DNA of 64,000 bases from Epiperipatus broadwayi (GCA_028023455.1 JAQFVV010000018.1:4553800-4617799); one strand, 5' to 3'; positions 10,740 to 24,853 are shown, counted from the first letter of the stretch. The notes: a model not told the origin generated them from the letters alone. Numbers and translations: made by a program.

Positions 10740-13700
10740 AATATACAGTAAATTTATAAATAAATATTTATACATATACAATCTCATTATAAAACATATA
10801 TACACATATATAATAAACTCAATATAGTTTTCAAAAGCAAATATTTTGAATAAATAATAAACAGTGATAAAGACATTTGTGATACCAGGATGACTTTAAC
10901 CAACTGATGATGATTGTTTGGAAAAACATTTTGAGATGATTTACTTTATTCTGATTTTCTTGTTTATTAGTTTGAAATGGATAATGTTAAACAAAATTTT
11001 TCAAGTATATATATATAATATTAACATGAGAAGAAATTGTAATTTTCAAAAAATGTATATACTGATCTTAAGAATGATCTGATGAAACTTATGGAAAATA
11101 ACATAGATAAATCTAAGAAGTGTTAATTTCAAATCATTGTTTTTTTGCAACAAATAGAGTTTCTCTTCTGCTACCTACAAGATCGTATATAAGATAACAT
11201 ATTCAGCTATTAATAATTTGCTTAAAAGAATTAAATTAATTATGTTTCATATGCATAGTCATTAAGTGCTCACTTTTAATAATCTTGGGAAAGATCAAAC
11301 CACAACTTAAATGTAAGAAATTAAAATTTATATTTTTAAATAATTGTAATATTCAAGATCATCTAAAAAAAAATCTTGCAAGGATTGATATCTAAAAATA
11401 TTATCTGTATGATCTGGTAGCTTGCAAAAAAAAAAAAAAAAATTCTACTTTTGGCAAAAAAAAAAAAAAAATCGTGATTTGGGCTTTAAATTTTGAAAGA
11501 TTTTTCCATGTTTTCTTATATAGATTACATGAAGCTGCATTTTTGAATTTATTATAGTTATTTAAGAATCTGAATTTTAATTTCCTTGGTTATATATAAA
11601 AAGATATTAACACTAATCTTGTGCAAGAATTGTAAGCTTATAAAATCATGACAAAATTTATATAGTATCAGTGCAATCGCTACATTATTAAACTATATCA
11701 ATGTAATATTTCAAAAGAAAGATGTTGTTTCACATGTTTGCAATTTACCAATGTGTTTAAACAAATAAGTGAGAACATTTAACATCTGTTATAATGCACT
11801 TAATTAAATTAATTTTAATAAATAATAATAAATATTTACAGTTTAAACCTTTAAAGTTACCAATAGTTAAGATAAAAAAGATCTTTTCAACAATCCTCTT
11901 TAAAGAGCAATGAACAAAAAGACATAACTCCAAAGCTTTACAATTGGTAGTAAATGAAGATTTTAGCATTTACTTTTTTACTTTCTAGTTTAAAATGTCC
12001 AGATACTTACTTTCTGAATAATATTGGATTAGATCCCTGAAGAAAAAGTCTAAAAAGAAAATTATATTTATCCAGGCAAGATTCAGAGCCAGATTTGCAG
12101 CATGGCAGAAAGATGTGCTATCATTTCACCATGACAGCTCACAGATACTAAACATGTTTTGTAAAGCATATTACAAGTATATGTATATTTGTCTGAAATA
12201 CAATTATGTAGTTACTTATTCATTATAAAAGAATCACATTTAATAATTGGGTACCATTATATCTTTCATATTATCACACAAATAATATTATATATATAAT
12301 TCTATATTATTGTCATTTGTATTCCTTAGAATATTGATCATTTGATAGACCACTAGGCTACTTATGAGCCTAAAAAATTCATTTGGGATGACCAGATAAG
12401 CAGTAATGATGATAAACAATTCCTTACTTAAAATAAATTACTTACTCCTGATACTAGCTCAGCTTAGAATGAGATCATAACTATTAAACATTTGATAGAC
12501 AAATAACAGCAAACAAACATCGGCCACATTACTTTAATAATAGCAATGTGTATTAAGATTTTTAAAAAATAAAGAAAATAAAAGAAATTAATAAATACTT
12601 TATCTATGGATGTCTTGGTAGAGTATTTTATCTATTGGCAGTCTTGCCAGTTAAATTGTTTTTCCCATTTTAATTAATTCGATAATATTAAATAATCTTC
12701 TAAAAGCAGTTCTTATGATATATATGATATAACTTTTAATACCAATAAGACAATAAGCTAATACACATGTGCTTTGTAGATGTCACTATATAAATGAATA
12801 CCTCCACTTTTTCAAACACAAAATAAAGTCTTTGGAAAAAGATAGAATGAATCCATCTATCTTTTCAACCCAAACGTAACTGTTACTAAAAGTAAGAAAG
12901 AAAAATCATCAGTTTATTTTCTCAAAACACATGTACATATATGCACTTACTATAAAAACTCATTTGTGTGTCCTGATTCATAACACCAGATAATTATATA
13001 GAAAATAATCAGGGTTATTAAATATGAGAGCAGCAGGAGAATCTATTTTGGAGCTGATTCATGCATAAATAATGAGGTTAGAAATTCCAGTCACTAAGAC
13101 CCTGTTTAAAAGAATATGAGTTTGACCAAAGCTTGGTGAATCAGAGAATCTTAGAATTTGCTATTATATAGCAATAATATAAAACAAAGCAAGTGTGATA
13201 GTTATTTCAAAGCTAGACCATGCTAGAATAAATAGACTGCAATTAAACAATAGATTACTCATGTGATCAGAGATAATACAAAATAATATCAACTGTGTAA
13301 AGATGTAGCTAACATTGATGAAGTAAAAGAAAAACCCTAGAAAATAAAAGTGGACTTTTTATGCATTTATTTTATGTTCACACACACACACACAAGTAGA
13401 TTAATATTTTCATAAAATAGCATATATTCATAAGCATAAAAATATCTTAACAAATCTAAAGGTATATCTTACATATATATAAAATAAACTGATTAATACT
13501 ATTTTTAAAAAAAGTTCATTTTAAACATCATTGTGAATCTTATTTAAAAGTTTTACTGTTTTTTTTTTAACTTCAGACAAGCTTCCTTTACAAAAAAAAT
13601 ACTTCAATTTTAACTAGTCAAAGAGAGGAGGGGAGAGGATTGTATAACTTTCTTTACAATAATACCCAATTCATTCAAAATTTAGATTTTATTAATTACT

Positions 13701-16700
13701 GTCAAAACTCTCCAAAAAGGAACTTTCAATAATTATTTTTTTAAAACATATTAAGTTCTAATTTAATTTATACTCTAATAAAATAGTAAAACATTCATAA
13801 ATGATCATTAACATTATAAAATTGCATATACATAAAACAAAAAAAATGACATACCTAAATCTAAGATTACTATTTTAAAAATGTGCACATACCTAATGAA
13901 AACAATTCTAACCACACCCAGCTTATTTAATGTATACAAAAGTTTATATAACCATAATGTCCATCAGTGTGTCACTTTTGCTTTTTGCAAATTCATTGTA
14001 GAAGTAGCCGTTATTATCCATTTTGTAGTTGTATCTTATTGGTTATTTGAGAAAGGTTTTATGTAGGTTGGCAGTTCAGGAGGTCAGCATTTTATGAGTT
14101 TACAAATTTAAGACAAGCTATCAGATAAAGTTAGATTTAGAGCACAGAGTTTATCTTGTTAAAGTGTGTAGCCATGCATATTTTGGAGAACATGACTAGG
14201 AATAATTTGTATGTTCACTTTATAAATGCAAGCTGCTTTTCACGGACTATTTGCAGGGTATTAATAATTTTGACAAATTAGCTGGCAATGGGTGCAGCTT
14301 GACTAGCAGAATTAAAAGTCCCAGCATTTTCAATGTGATTTCGACTAGTAGAGTCTAAAATAATCTAATAAATGAATGATCAAAATATGAAAGAAGGATA
14401 GAATTAAATCTAATAAATCAATTTAATAGAATCTAATGATTGAATCTAATAGAATCTACTAAATGAATGAAGCAATAGAATTTGGGGTGCTTTTCTACAC
14501 ATCTTAGTTAATTGTTCTTTTACACAAACTTTCTAGAATTTACATAAGTCAGATTTTTAATTAAGACATTCTTGTATATATTTCAAAAATAAAACAGTTT
14601 TTTAATTAATTAATACATGTTTTGCATTCCACAGTAAATTAATTTGATTACTTGCTTTATCTGGACAATGCTTAATTTTTAGATTTTGTTATTACAACAG
14701 ATTAAACTTTCAGATTTAGCATTGCTGTATAACATTAAAAATAATTATATATAAAATTTATTTACAAAGATCACTTTTCTTTAAAATATATTACTTTTTA
14801 ATAAATAACAAATATTTTACATATTCATGTGTGTGTGTGCATTTATATAAATACAATCACACTTTTAGAACACATGTTTACTATAAAATTAAATTAAATT
14901 TTTTTAAATTAATTTACAAATATAATTTTAGCTGAATCCATCTATTTATTCATATATATGTGAGGCATAGCAAAGCATCGGTCTCAATATATTTTACCGG
15001 TTGCCTCTACCCTTTTGATATGCATTGAACATGAAATACATATTATAAAATTGAGCAGCAATTAAGAAATATTCAATGGCATCCTAAATATACGTTACTA
15101 TAATCATCCCTTTGAAAGGTTCATTTACTGCAACCTTTTCACACCATCTCAAGAAAGAGACTGCTTCCTCCCCAAGGGATATTATCATGTAACTAATAAA
15201 GAGTTAGAATCTCTTTTATTTTTTATATAAAATCAACAGAAAAGTGATTGCCCTAACAAATGATCTTTGGTCTGATAAAGATTAATCCCTGACTAGCTCA
15301 ATCTACTCTTTCCCTCAATGGTTTGTTGCTTCATTGCCAGGAAAGGTTAAACACTAATACAATTATCAAATACACAGCACAATCCTATAGTTTAAATTTA
15401 GATGTTAAATTTATTAAGCCCTCTATGATAATATAAATATTTACAAAACAAAGAAGGAAATAAACACACACCCACAAAAAAAATATTAATTAAAATTCAA
15501 GCTTATAATTTTTAAATAATTTCGTAAATGGGAAGAATGTTAAGTTAAAATTATGAAGGAAATATATGTAAATGAATTATGCAATTCATTGGTTCATTTA
15601 ATAATAGCAATTATCAATAAAAATAAAGAATTAATAATAATAATAATAATAAAAGAAACAAATATATATATATAAGCATAAATATTATTTCCTGGAAGCT
15701 TCGTTCTTCTCTGGGCTAGGATTCTGATGGTGATATATATCTGCTGTGCAAGTAACTACTAACATGGTTTTGATGGAGGTTGATAAAATTGTCTATAGCA
15801 GCTACACTTTAAGAAATAGAAAGTCACATCATTGTATGGCTACATAGGGCTTTGAGCAGTGTGGATGTACTGAACTGGATCTTCTACTCCATGTTTATGG
15901 TTGTGTTCTGAATAAATCCTGGCTCCATTCCTTTAGTGATATAAAACTTTAACTTAATTTTCACTTGCTTCTTTTTGTTCTTGAACATCATGTCTGACCT
16001 GTATGGTGTCTCACATTAAGAATGTTTCAGTTGAAATCTCTGAGTTTCTTACATATTGTTTCCTTCCTTCTTTATTTATTTGATCAGTATTCTTTCTTTA
16101 TCTTTTCAGTTAACACTTCTCAGGGAACGTATTTCACAATAATAATTTCATTTAATTTTTCCTTTGTCAATAATTCTCATATTTCTTGATCTACACTTTT
16201 CAAAAATATGTTCAGCTATCAATAACTCTTCTTGTTCAGCATTATGAAAAAAATATGTCTTATATTTCACAGTCTGCATTTTTTTCTTTTTAATCAGCCC
16301 TCTTAAAAAACTATACTGCACAAAAAGATACCCCAATTTCACTTGACTAGTATTTATATATCACCCCCATTAAAGGATGTATTCTCTCATCCCCTCTATG
16401 GGCTATTTCTCTTTCATTTTTTTTTAAATTAAATTACTAATCTTTGTTTTTAATTATTTTAGTTCAAACAATGGACTCATTTTTAGTTATCTCTTTAAAA
16501 AAATTTTGTCTTAAGATAACTTTATCTTTTAATTAATTTAAGAATTTTTTAGACCATTTGAATTTCAATCCCTGGATTTCTTTAAATAATAAAATAAAAT
16601 CATATTTTTTTAATTAAATAATTTTGTGTAGGTGTCAAGCCGAAAGATCACTAATAATATTTTTACATTTTTTTTTTGTCCTAAAACATTATACAATAAA

Positions 16701-18990
16701 AAAAAGAGGTCATTGGCTAGCCTGAGATCATGAAAATTAAGTTCTAAAAAAAAAAGTATAAAATTTAAACTGTATATGTGTTGTCACATTAAAATTGTTT
16801 TTAAGTTTTTAAAAAATATTCAACATGCAACAGAGGAAAAAATACAAAGTTTGACAATCTGAAAAAATAAAAATAAAACATATTTACTGCTGGGTTATTT
16901 TCAAATTCATTTAAGTTTTCCATGATAATTTCTTTAATCCCCCACTATATTTATTTATATCAAAAATAAAAAAATATAAACCATTTATTAAACAGCAAAA
17001 TACATATTTACATGTGGTCTGTGTATATGTCTTGGGTGGGAAAAGCAAGTTTTTTTGCTTCTATCTCTTGACTCCTATCTATTTCGTAGTAATCTTTTTA
17101 ATGATTATTTTTCCCTGAGCACCTGTTTGCAATTTTATTTTTGTTAAAAAGTCTTCGTTATTTTTGAGATTAAAAGGTTTTTATTATTGCTTTGTTTTAA
17201 AATTAGAATCTGTGCTTCGATTCTATAAATTATTTAAACTTATTTTATTTTCAATATTCAAATGATACTTATTAATAAATTAATAACTCATTATTTGTGC
17301 ATTTTGAATGTCTGTGCATTTAACTCACTATTAGATATCTACAAAAAAAATTTTAATGGAGCAACCTTAAGATGTACTTGTAGTACATCTGCATGCTATG
17401 ACTAAAAATTCAAGATAAGTACTTTTTCAACAGGCTTAGGAGTTTTTTTAGCTAATAAGTATATATATATATATAACTGTTAACTATCCATTATAGATTG
17501 ATGAATGGATTATCTAGGTAATATTAATAGAAAATAAGACAAGAATAAACAACTAACTCACCTATTTCCTTTCCAGAAGCTAACAAACGTGATGAGTTTT
17601 GCTTTCTCCATAGTTTTTCTACAGGGACCTGTTGAAAACCTTTTTGCATTGTAATGATCTAATTGTTAGCTTATTAAATTTTATGTTCTTGAGTGTGCAT
17701 TTTTCAGAAGAGAATTCTTTTTTAAAAACATGTCCATATTGATCTGTGAATAACTGAGAAAAAATTTTAATTCACTGCAACTACAAAAGTGATTTGTATG
17801 TTAAATAATTTTAGAGATTGTTATATCATTCCAATTCTCTTTTTTTAATTCTCCCAAAAACTTTCACCACCTAAATATGGTATGCAGTCAACAGAAATAC
17901 TAAAGTCTTTCGTAATATTTTTCCAATTTGTATACCAAAAGTCAATATAGGGTTTATGGTGGTTACATATCTTAATGTGTATATTTTAACAAAATTATTA
18001 AATATTGAAATTCAAAACATATTTGATCAAGTGGAGACTATCTTAAGAGATATTTATTTGTTTATAATAAGTCATCTACATTTTGATCTAACTACTTACT
18101 CTAATGTTGTTTAATGTAATCAGAAGAATGATTGTAAATAAAAGAATACAGTCCTAAATGCTAATTTGAGTTGTCATCCATGTTGTATTGGATTGATTTA
18201 TAGAGAATCTATAACTAAAAAATGCTGTCTTATTACAAAATATACTTTAAGATAATATTTTTTATTGTATATTTACAATGTTTTGTTATTTTTATTATTT
18301 GTTTAAATTGTATATTCTGGCTTTGTTTTTCAAGTAAATTTTAAAAAAAAATCATAGACTCACACACAGAGAGACACACCCACACTCATATATATGCATT
18401 TATATTATAGATATAAGCACAAATGTAAAATCTTTGATTCAATTTTTGAAAAAGCTTTTACACTTTATTGATTAGTATTGAGGAAAAGTACCGATTCTCT
18501 TAAAATGTTGTAGATAAATTTAGGCAGAGAACTATATGTCAAAGAAATATTCTTTATTATCTTTTTTTTTCTAAGTTTATTTACGACTGTATACAAAAAA
18601 AAATCTATATAAAAATACTGATATCTGTAGTTCATTTATATTTCTTTTTTTTTTAAATAAATAAATTGAAGAGAAGTACATCACTGATAAAAAAAAAAAA
18701 ATAGAATTATTTAATAATTGATTTTTTAAAAAAGTACGTTGTGAGGTGTTTTAGAGGTCATGTGACGTTCAAGCACCAAAATATATATCTAAGCACAATA
18801 TTTCTGTTCAAATGGACAAACAAATTTTTATTTTTTCAGATGGAATTAGTCCAAAGCTTTAGTTGGTCGTTATTCTAACTTATCATACTCTAAGATTTAA
18901 AGAATAATGTTTTGTAATTTAATCTTTAAGATATGTTGAAGATAAAACAAAATTAGTAAAATTATTAATTATGTTTGTTTAAATCAGAAG
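10740..18990. other. 8-kb AT-rich region without recognised genes
   Basis: No coding frame with protein-like composition was found on either strand. Patches that are less AT-rich (about 12040-12170, 14070-14350, 15100-15400 and 15690-16030) may be decayed transposons or introns of a host gene, but I cannot assign them. A short exact hairpin (AGATGTAC/GTACATCT) lies at 17370-17390. A small minus frame at 16148-16342 resembles no family I know. Short CA and AT runs are scattered. Confidence 0.5.
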
Positions 18991-19008
18991 TTCAATTAAA
19001 AAATGAAA

Positions 19009-19461
19009 TTATTTGTGCTAATTGCATGAAGGGTTCAATCGATGTACCAAAATAGCATAACAGAGAACATTCTGTTTTGATGGCAAACTAATACTTTGTT
19101 TTTACTTTTTTAAATCTGGAATTAATTGAGAACTTTTTATCCTAAACACTTTTAGTAGTTGAATCACAGATCTAAGAGATTAAAGTTTAAAAAAATTACT
19201 TAATTTAACTGCTGTGCTCAACATGTTACTTGGGTGCTGAATATCACACAACTTCTGAACAATTAATCATTCAATTATTATTTTGTTAAGAACCTTTTGC
19301 TCACCAACAAGCCACATTAAAATTTAATTTAATTCTCTGGTTAGTCAATTGTATAATGATATTGCATATATCATTCTGTACTTTTATTTATTCAATTTTT
19401 TCTTTCTTTTTTTTGTTTGGAATATTTTAAATGATAGTTCTCAAATGTCAAAAAAAGAGTC
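19009..19461 (+). repeat. Copy 1 of a ~450-bp dispersed duplication
   Basis: This copy aligns along its whole length with 21403-21850, from the TGCTAATTGCATGAAGGGTT block to the TCAAAAAAG block. It differs by scattered substitutions and a few short indels (roughly 90% identical by eye). It has no coding potential, no terminal inverted repeats and no obvious target-site duplication, so it is either a non-autonomous repeat or a segmental copy. It abuts the LINE remnant that follows. Confidence 0.85.
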
Positions 19462-19499
19462 CTTTCATATACAAAAAAGTATACTTTTTTGGCAGCCAT

Positions 19500-20464
19500 T
19501 ATACAATGATTTACAGAACTAGAATGCATCTTAGATATTATACCCACACCAGCCCCTCTCCCTTCACAGGGATACTTATCATCATTCATAAGCCAATTTC
19601 AAAATACACCTATTGGAATATATACAACATACTATATCCAAATCTATCTGCTGACTCCCCTCCTCCAATATTAGAATTAAACAATGGCTAACTCCTGCAT
19701 CAATTTAAGAAATAGTCAAAAATATTTTGACTTTCTATTGAGGCTTAATCTACATGCCTACTTATCACTCACTTTCTCTGCTCACTGAAGAACATACACC
19801 AGCATTGATCCTGTCTGCAGTTTATGTCATGGGGAGAAGGATACACAATATCATTTATTCCACATTTGCCCTGCATTGGCATGCAACCAAGAAATCATGT
19901 TGACTACATATAGATAGAATGCTATTATACTCAACAGTATAATAAAAGTGTTTATTAATTTTACTCTTGCCATTTGAGTGGTGATATTTTGCCTGTACAT
20001 ATTTTGATGTTCATGATGCAACTTTTGCCTTAGTGATAGCAGCAGATTTCATTCTATCACTCTGTAAAACAAACTTGAGCAGCAAAGAACCAGAGATAAA
20101 AAAATAGATTATTTGGGCATTTTTGCTGTCACACTATCATTTCTGAAACCTGTTAGTCTTTAATGAGCCAAAAATCTGATCACTATCATGCGTTCAACTT
20201 TGCATCCATTCATATCTCCTAGTATAAAATCATGGAATTGTCAATGCAAAAAAGTGAGCTCATACTATCATAAAACAGCACTCTATGGGGTTTTTTTATA
20301 TTTCAACTATTGAACAATCTGCATACTGACTGGTATACAAAATAAAATGAACTCATGCAATAAACACCCTTTTAACAATTGGAAAAGACTATAAATAGCT
20401 GATTCCTGTTAAATTACTGTTGTAACCCTTGTTTTTGTACTGAATAAAGATTCATTTAAACCTT

Positions 20465-20466
<2 letters not shown>
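19500..20466 (+). mobile_element. Non-LTR retrotransposon 3' remnant
   Basis: Near its middle the frame encodes CSLCHGEKDTQYHLFHIC (19815-19869), the CCHC-type zinc knuckle (C-x2-C-x8-H-x4-C) found at the C terminus of many LINE polymerases. It is preceded by a basic/leucine-rich segment with stops. The sequence downstream ends in GTACTGAATAAAG and then runs into a long (TAA)n array, the kind of 3' tail several LINE clades carry. Frameshifts and stops are frequent, so it is long dead. The 5' part with the RT domain is not recognisable here. Confidence 0.65.
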
Positions 20467-20666
<200 letters not shown>

Positions 20667-20669
20667 GGT

Positions 20670-21400
20670 GATGATAAAATGATTTATTGATTAGAAATTC
20701 ATAAAAGTTAAAGCATTAAAAAGGTCAGAGTTGCATTGTGATCTATAAAATTATACTATTGCACAATCATGCAAGCATGTCATGAATTGGTTTCTGACAG
20801 TGAGAGGAAAGTGCCATCTTTTTAATGAAAGAAAGATCCACTTTAAACCTGAAAATTTCAATTAGCAAAATTTCAGATTCTAGTAATCTTCTAAATAGAA
20901 TGGATCTTAAAGAGTCATAAAAATAATCAAATATTAAAAAAAATCTATACTAACAGCACTGAGACTACTGCATAATAAATCATGAGTATAATGAAAACTG
21001 TAATTGACAGAATGTTAATTTAAATTTTACTGTATGGCAAAAGAGCTAGATATCTGATAATATTACTTTTCCCTAGTCAATCATAACAAATACCAAAATT
21101 GTGTTTGTACATATAGTTATCAATCTCATTGGAAGTAGAGACATTACACATTATCATGTAGTAATGATGAAGATGGTAAAAGGATAGAAGGTAAATAAGA
21201 AAACAACATTTTATTTAATATACAGATTCATACAATCAAAATCCCTAGTATTTTTTTCTTAATATTTTTTTCTGCTATGATTTTATTTTTTTTAATAATT
21301 TAAAAAAAAAAGTATTCTTATATCATCTTACCGTTAAAATGTGGATTTTTATCTTAGTTTATCTTGTGTTGGTAGCTTCTATTTCTAGCTTTGTTAAAAT
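20670..21400. other. AT-rich spacer, nothing recognised
   Basis: No coding or repeat structure is supported between the TAA array and copy 2 of the duplication. Confidence 0.5.
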
Positions 21401-21402
21401 AG

Positions 21403-21850
21403 TTATTTATGCTAATTGCATGAAGGGTTCAATAGATGTACCAAAGTAGCAGGCAGAGCATAACATTCTGTTTTGATGGCAAACTAATACTTTGTTTTTA
21501 CTTTTTTAAATCTGGAATTAATTTAGAACTTTTTACCCTATGCACTTTTAGTAGTTGAATCACAGACCTAAGAGATTGAAGTTCCAAAAAACTTGCTTAA
21601 TTTAACTGCTGTGCTCAACCTGTTACTTGGGTTCTGAATATCACACAACTTCTGAACAATTAATCATTCAATTATTATTTTATTGAGAACCTTTTGCTCA
21701 CCAACAAGCCGCATTAAAATTTAATTTAATTCTCTAGTTACTCAATTGTATAATGATATTATATATATTATTCTGTACTTTTATTTATTCAATTTTTTTT
21801 TTTGTTTCGAATATTTTAAATGATATTTCTCAAATATCAAAAAAGAACCT
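21403..21850 (+). repeat. Copy 2 of the ~450-bp dispersed duplication
   Basis: Direct-orientation partner of 19009-19461. Relative to copy 1 it has a small insertion near AGGCAGAGCATAAC and several substitutions. Flanks beyond both ends do not match copy 1, which limits the duplicated unit to this segment. Confidence 0.85.
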
Positions 21851-22940
21851 TTTCCTTTTTCATTTTTTATGAATAACTTGTACATAAACTTTAATTAAGC
21901 TAATAATATTCAATAAACTCGGCTTGCAAGATAAGAAAATGAACTCAAGGACTAGTACAAATTTTAAAAAAACTGTCAATAAAGTGTTACTTTGTCGATA
22001 TTTTTTTTTTTTTACAGTTATAAAACAAATAAGAATTTATCGCTATCCCCGCTGTTATCTTTTCTTATTACATTTTTGCTAATGACTCATTAACAATCAT
22101 TATTATAATTTCAAATTTTATGCTGTATTAGCGTAGACAGATTTATGACATCATTTGTGATTAATTTTGTTTTCTTATTACTTACATTTGTAAGTTTCAT
22201 TAGATTTAATAAAGTTGTACATATAATTTTTTTTGCTATTATTATTAAGATAGACTAATATTTACTTTTTGATTTAATAACACAACTTTTTTGCATTTTT
22301 TAGTTCGGAGAAAATTGCTTCAAAAAATAATTGATGGATAGATCTATTAAAAATAAAATAAATAATCAAAAGACTTTATTCCTTTGGAGTTTATAAGAAG
22401 TTTGAGAGACCGAATTGACTGAACTGGCTACTATCGATGGTTTAAATGTGTGATTAATTACTGAGAAGGAAAATAACGTAATTTTAGGCACCAACAGGAG
22501 GATATAACAATTGACCAAAGTTAGAACTTATACGTGATTGTTTTGTGCTCGAGCCCCCATTTTGATAACTTTGCTAAACGGCATAGAGCACTAAATCTGT
22601 TTAACAACTCTGATGATTCAACATAAAGTAAACTTTCTTTTCTGAGCTGTTAATAGGATAGTTTCTCATCTTAATAGGATAGTTTCTCAAATAGTTTTTA
22701 TATCATAGAAAAGTGATTATTTTAATCATTTGTTTATTTTTTTTATTTTTTTATTAATGTAAATCTTAACTAAGATGATTACAGCAGACTCTGCTTATTG
22801 TTTTTCCTATATTTAGAACTGCTTTTTCACATGCATTTTGATATCCATGTTCACATTTATATTTAATCATATCTTAATAATCCGCTTAAATGATGGATTT
22901 ATTTCATAAGTGGCTGGAACTTTAATCTATCTTATCAGCT
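21851..22940. other. AT-rich spacer with a small tandem repeat
   Basis: The only structure I see is a pair of TTAATAGGATAGTTTCTCA units (22650 and 22671, period 21 bp). An AGATTTAATAAAG motif near 22201 resembles the 3' end of the LINE that ends near 25490, but too little is left to call an element. Confidence 0.4.
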
Positions 22941-23028
22941 ACTCTAACTCTATTACCTATTCTGATGTAATAATATATATATATACTCTAACTCTATTAC
23001 CTATTCTGATGTAATAATATATATATAT
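22941..23028. repeat. 44-bp tandem duplication, two copies
   Basis: The unit starting ACTCTAACTCTATTACCTAT occurs at 22941 and 22985, each followed by a short TA run. Confidence 0.9.
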
Positions 23029-23049
23029 TTGAATTCATTACTTAATGAT

Positions 23050-23520
23050 TCAAAGCAGTCTATTGATAGTAGGTCTATTCCTGGTATTGTTTATAAAATT
23101 CCATGTAGTTGTGGTAAATTTATGTAGGTCAGAGTAAATTTAGCCTTAATGAAAGGGTTAAGGTTCATATAAGTAGGGTTAAACATAGGTATCTTAACTC
23201 AGCTTTATATATTCATGAATTGAATACAGGTCATAGAATATTGTTTAACAATGCTTCGGTTATTTTTTATGAAAAGAATGAATTAAAAAGAAGAATAAAG
23301 GAGACTTTGATGTTAAAACTCCTTGATTCTGAGGCTATCAATCTCATGAAGACTTCTTTTGATATTAAGGGAAGGTGGAATTTGTAGTGAATTATGGGAA
23401 GGTTTGTTTGTATATATTTATATGTTTTCCTTTAGATTTATTTTCACTTGAGAAGGTCTATTTGTAGTAGATGAAACCATGGTTGTGTAAGGATTTTGGT
23501 AAAAATTTTAAAATTTAACC
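23050..23520 (+). mobile_element. Penelope-like element 3' end
   Basis: This holds the GIY-YIG endonuclease C terminus of a PLE and the sequence just after its stop. About 58 bases past the stop (23445-23488) a hairpin GTCTA/TAGAT is followed by GAAACC and a second mini-hairpin ACC-AT-GGT. That order, stem II then GAAA then a tiny stem III, is that of the minimal hammerhead ribozymes known from PLE terminal repeats, although the CTGANGA core is degenerate (CTTGAGA). The RT part is missing. It is from a different subfamily or degree of decay than the PLE at 9.5-10.2 kb. Confidence 0.75.
23076..23387 (+). pseudogene. GIY-YIG endonuclease domain of a PLE, frameshifted
   Basis: The first part reads GIVYKIPCSCGKF. 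After a one-base deletion at about 23118-23121 the frame continues YVGQSKFSLNERVKVHISRV and stays open for 88 codons to TAG at 23385-23387, ending DIKGRWNL. GIVY and YVG are the two halves of the GIY-YIG signature, and the CxC in IPCSCG is typical of PLE nucleases. In a live element this domain nicks target DNA to prime reverse transcription. An intact second frame after a single deletion suggests moderate age. Frame positions were worked out by hand. Confidence 0.85.
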
Positions 23521-23529
23521 TAGTATTGT

Positions 23530-23569
23530 ATTGTTTTATGGTTTTGCATATTGTTTTATGGTTTTGCAT
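23530..23569. repeat. 20-bp tandem duplication
   Basis: ATTGTTTTATGGTTTTGCAT occurs twice in a row, followed by a TA run. Confidence 0.85.
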
Positions 23570-23676
23570 TTATATATATATATATCCTAAGAGATCTCTG
23601 AAATTAGTTGTTATAGAAGATGTTATTAAGGAGAAAATCCAAAAAAAAATTCTAGATAAAATAGTACAAACCCAAT

Positions 23677-24024
23677 ATGCAAAAAAAAGGCTGGTCAGTC
23701 TTGACAGCAATTGGAGAAGTTAAAATATTGTTTGACTATATTCATATGAACAGACTCTCCAAACCAGTTGCTGTTCAACTAGACATATCTGAAGCCTCTG
23801 ATACAGTGAACAATAACATTCTGTTAAATCAATTAAAAGATTTCAACATCTCTACAGAAATTATCCAGATTTTGGACAATCTTCTATACAATATGGAGAT
23901 TTATATATCTCTAAATGAGTCTTACACAAGAAGTTTTAACCTTAACCTATCTGTTCCACAAGGTTTCCCTCTCAGTGCCCTACTATTCATCAGCTACATA
24001 AACCCTTTTTTTAAAAGATATTAA
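23677..24024 (+). pseudogene. LINE reverse transcriptase palm fragment
   Basis: This frame carries RT motifs A (LDISEASDTVNNN) and B (VPQGFPLSALLF). In motif A the usual KAFD is EASD, removing the phenylalanine but keeping the aspartate. The next block follows in another frame from 24061. The ATG at 23677 is internal to the former polyprotein. Confidence 0.8.
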
Positions 24025-24085
24025 CAATAAGATACCGGGGGGGGTTGTCCTTCATCTGAAGAGATCAATCAGTTCAATAGCCTAC

Positions 24086-24664
24086 ATGGACAATGTACTG
24101 GTAGTCCTACCTTCCAAAAAATATTTAAAAGGCCTCTATCTAATAGTTAATAACTTCACAAATACATCCCAACTTAAAATTAATCCGGAAAAGTTCTCAA
24201 CCTGGTGTATTTGCTCTGGTAAGAAAATTACATCTGAATACCTAGCTGATCCACAAAAATTCCTGGGATTCTCGATACATAAATCACAATCTGTTATGTC
24301 CAAAGAAATACAACAGACAATAATCCAATCAACTGGCCAGATCACCAAGACCCTCTCCAAAGTATATCTTTCCCTACAAGGAAAGGTTGCCTTACTTAAT
24401 ATGAAAATCATATTGAAAATTGCTTACTACTTATCTATAATCACAGTTCCTAAATCATTTATCAGGAAAATCAGTGCAATGTGTGCAAAGCTGTTCTGGA
24501 ATGGCCATATGGTTTCCATTAGTATTTCCAAGATGCAACAACATAGAAAGTTGAATGGTATGTCTTTCCATTTGATTCCAGCAATATATTTCCAAAAATC
24601 ACACTCACTTGTATATAACCTTATTCAGAACTACAGTTATACTCAGATTGCTGAAACAGTATAA
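24086..24664 (+). pseudogene. LINE RT catalytic box and thumb fragment
   Basis: The frame starts within the former YADD box, which now reads YMDN, so the second catalytic aspartate is lost. It continues through INPEKFSTW, FLGFSIHKSQ and a LSLQGKVALLNMKI segment. The latter two match the order of LINE thumb and connection regions. It ends in a frameshift; the protein resumes as QPTDRPPPAKRCWLDLLLHD in another frame. Confidence 0.75.
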
Positions 24665-24853
24665 CCAACAGATAGGCCTCCACCTGCTAAAAGATGCTGG
24701 CTTGACCTTTTGCTCCATGATGTACACAAATATAACAACAGCACACAGGACACATTCAAGAGTAAAGTCACACTCTGGAAAGCAAATCAGCTAATTAATC
24801 CACAGGTCAGCATTATAAAGCCAAAACAATGTCTTTCCAATTAAAAACTAGTT

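Noticed and set aside
13881-14066. 61-codon hydrophobic plus frame
   Set aside because: Hydrophobic frames arise often from AT-rich DNA, and nothing else supports a gene here.
16148-16342. 64-codon minus frame with a fairly protein-like composition
   Set aside because: No motif, no splice sites at its edges and no supporting neighbour. The length is compatible with chance over 64 kb.
24136-24411. 91-codon minus-strand frame
   Set aside because: It lies antisense to the clear LINE reverse transcriptase frame on the plus strand and has no motif of its own.
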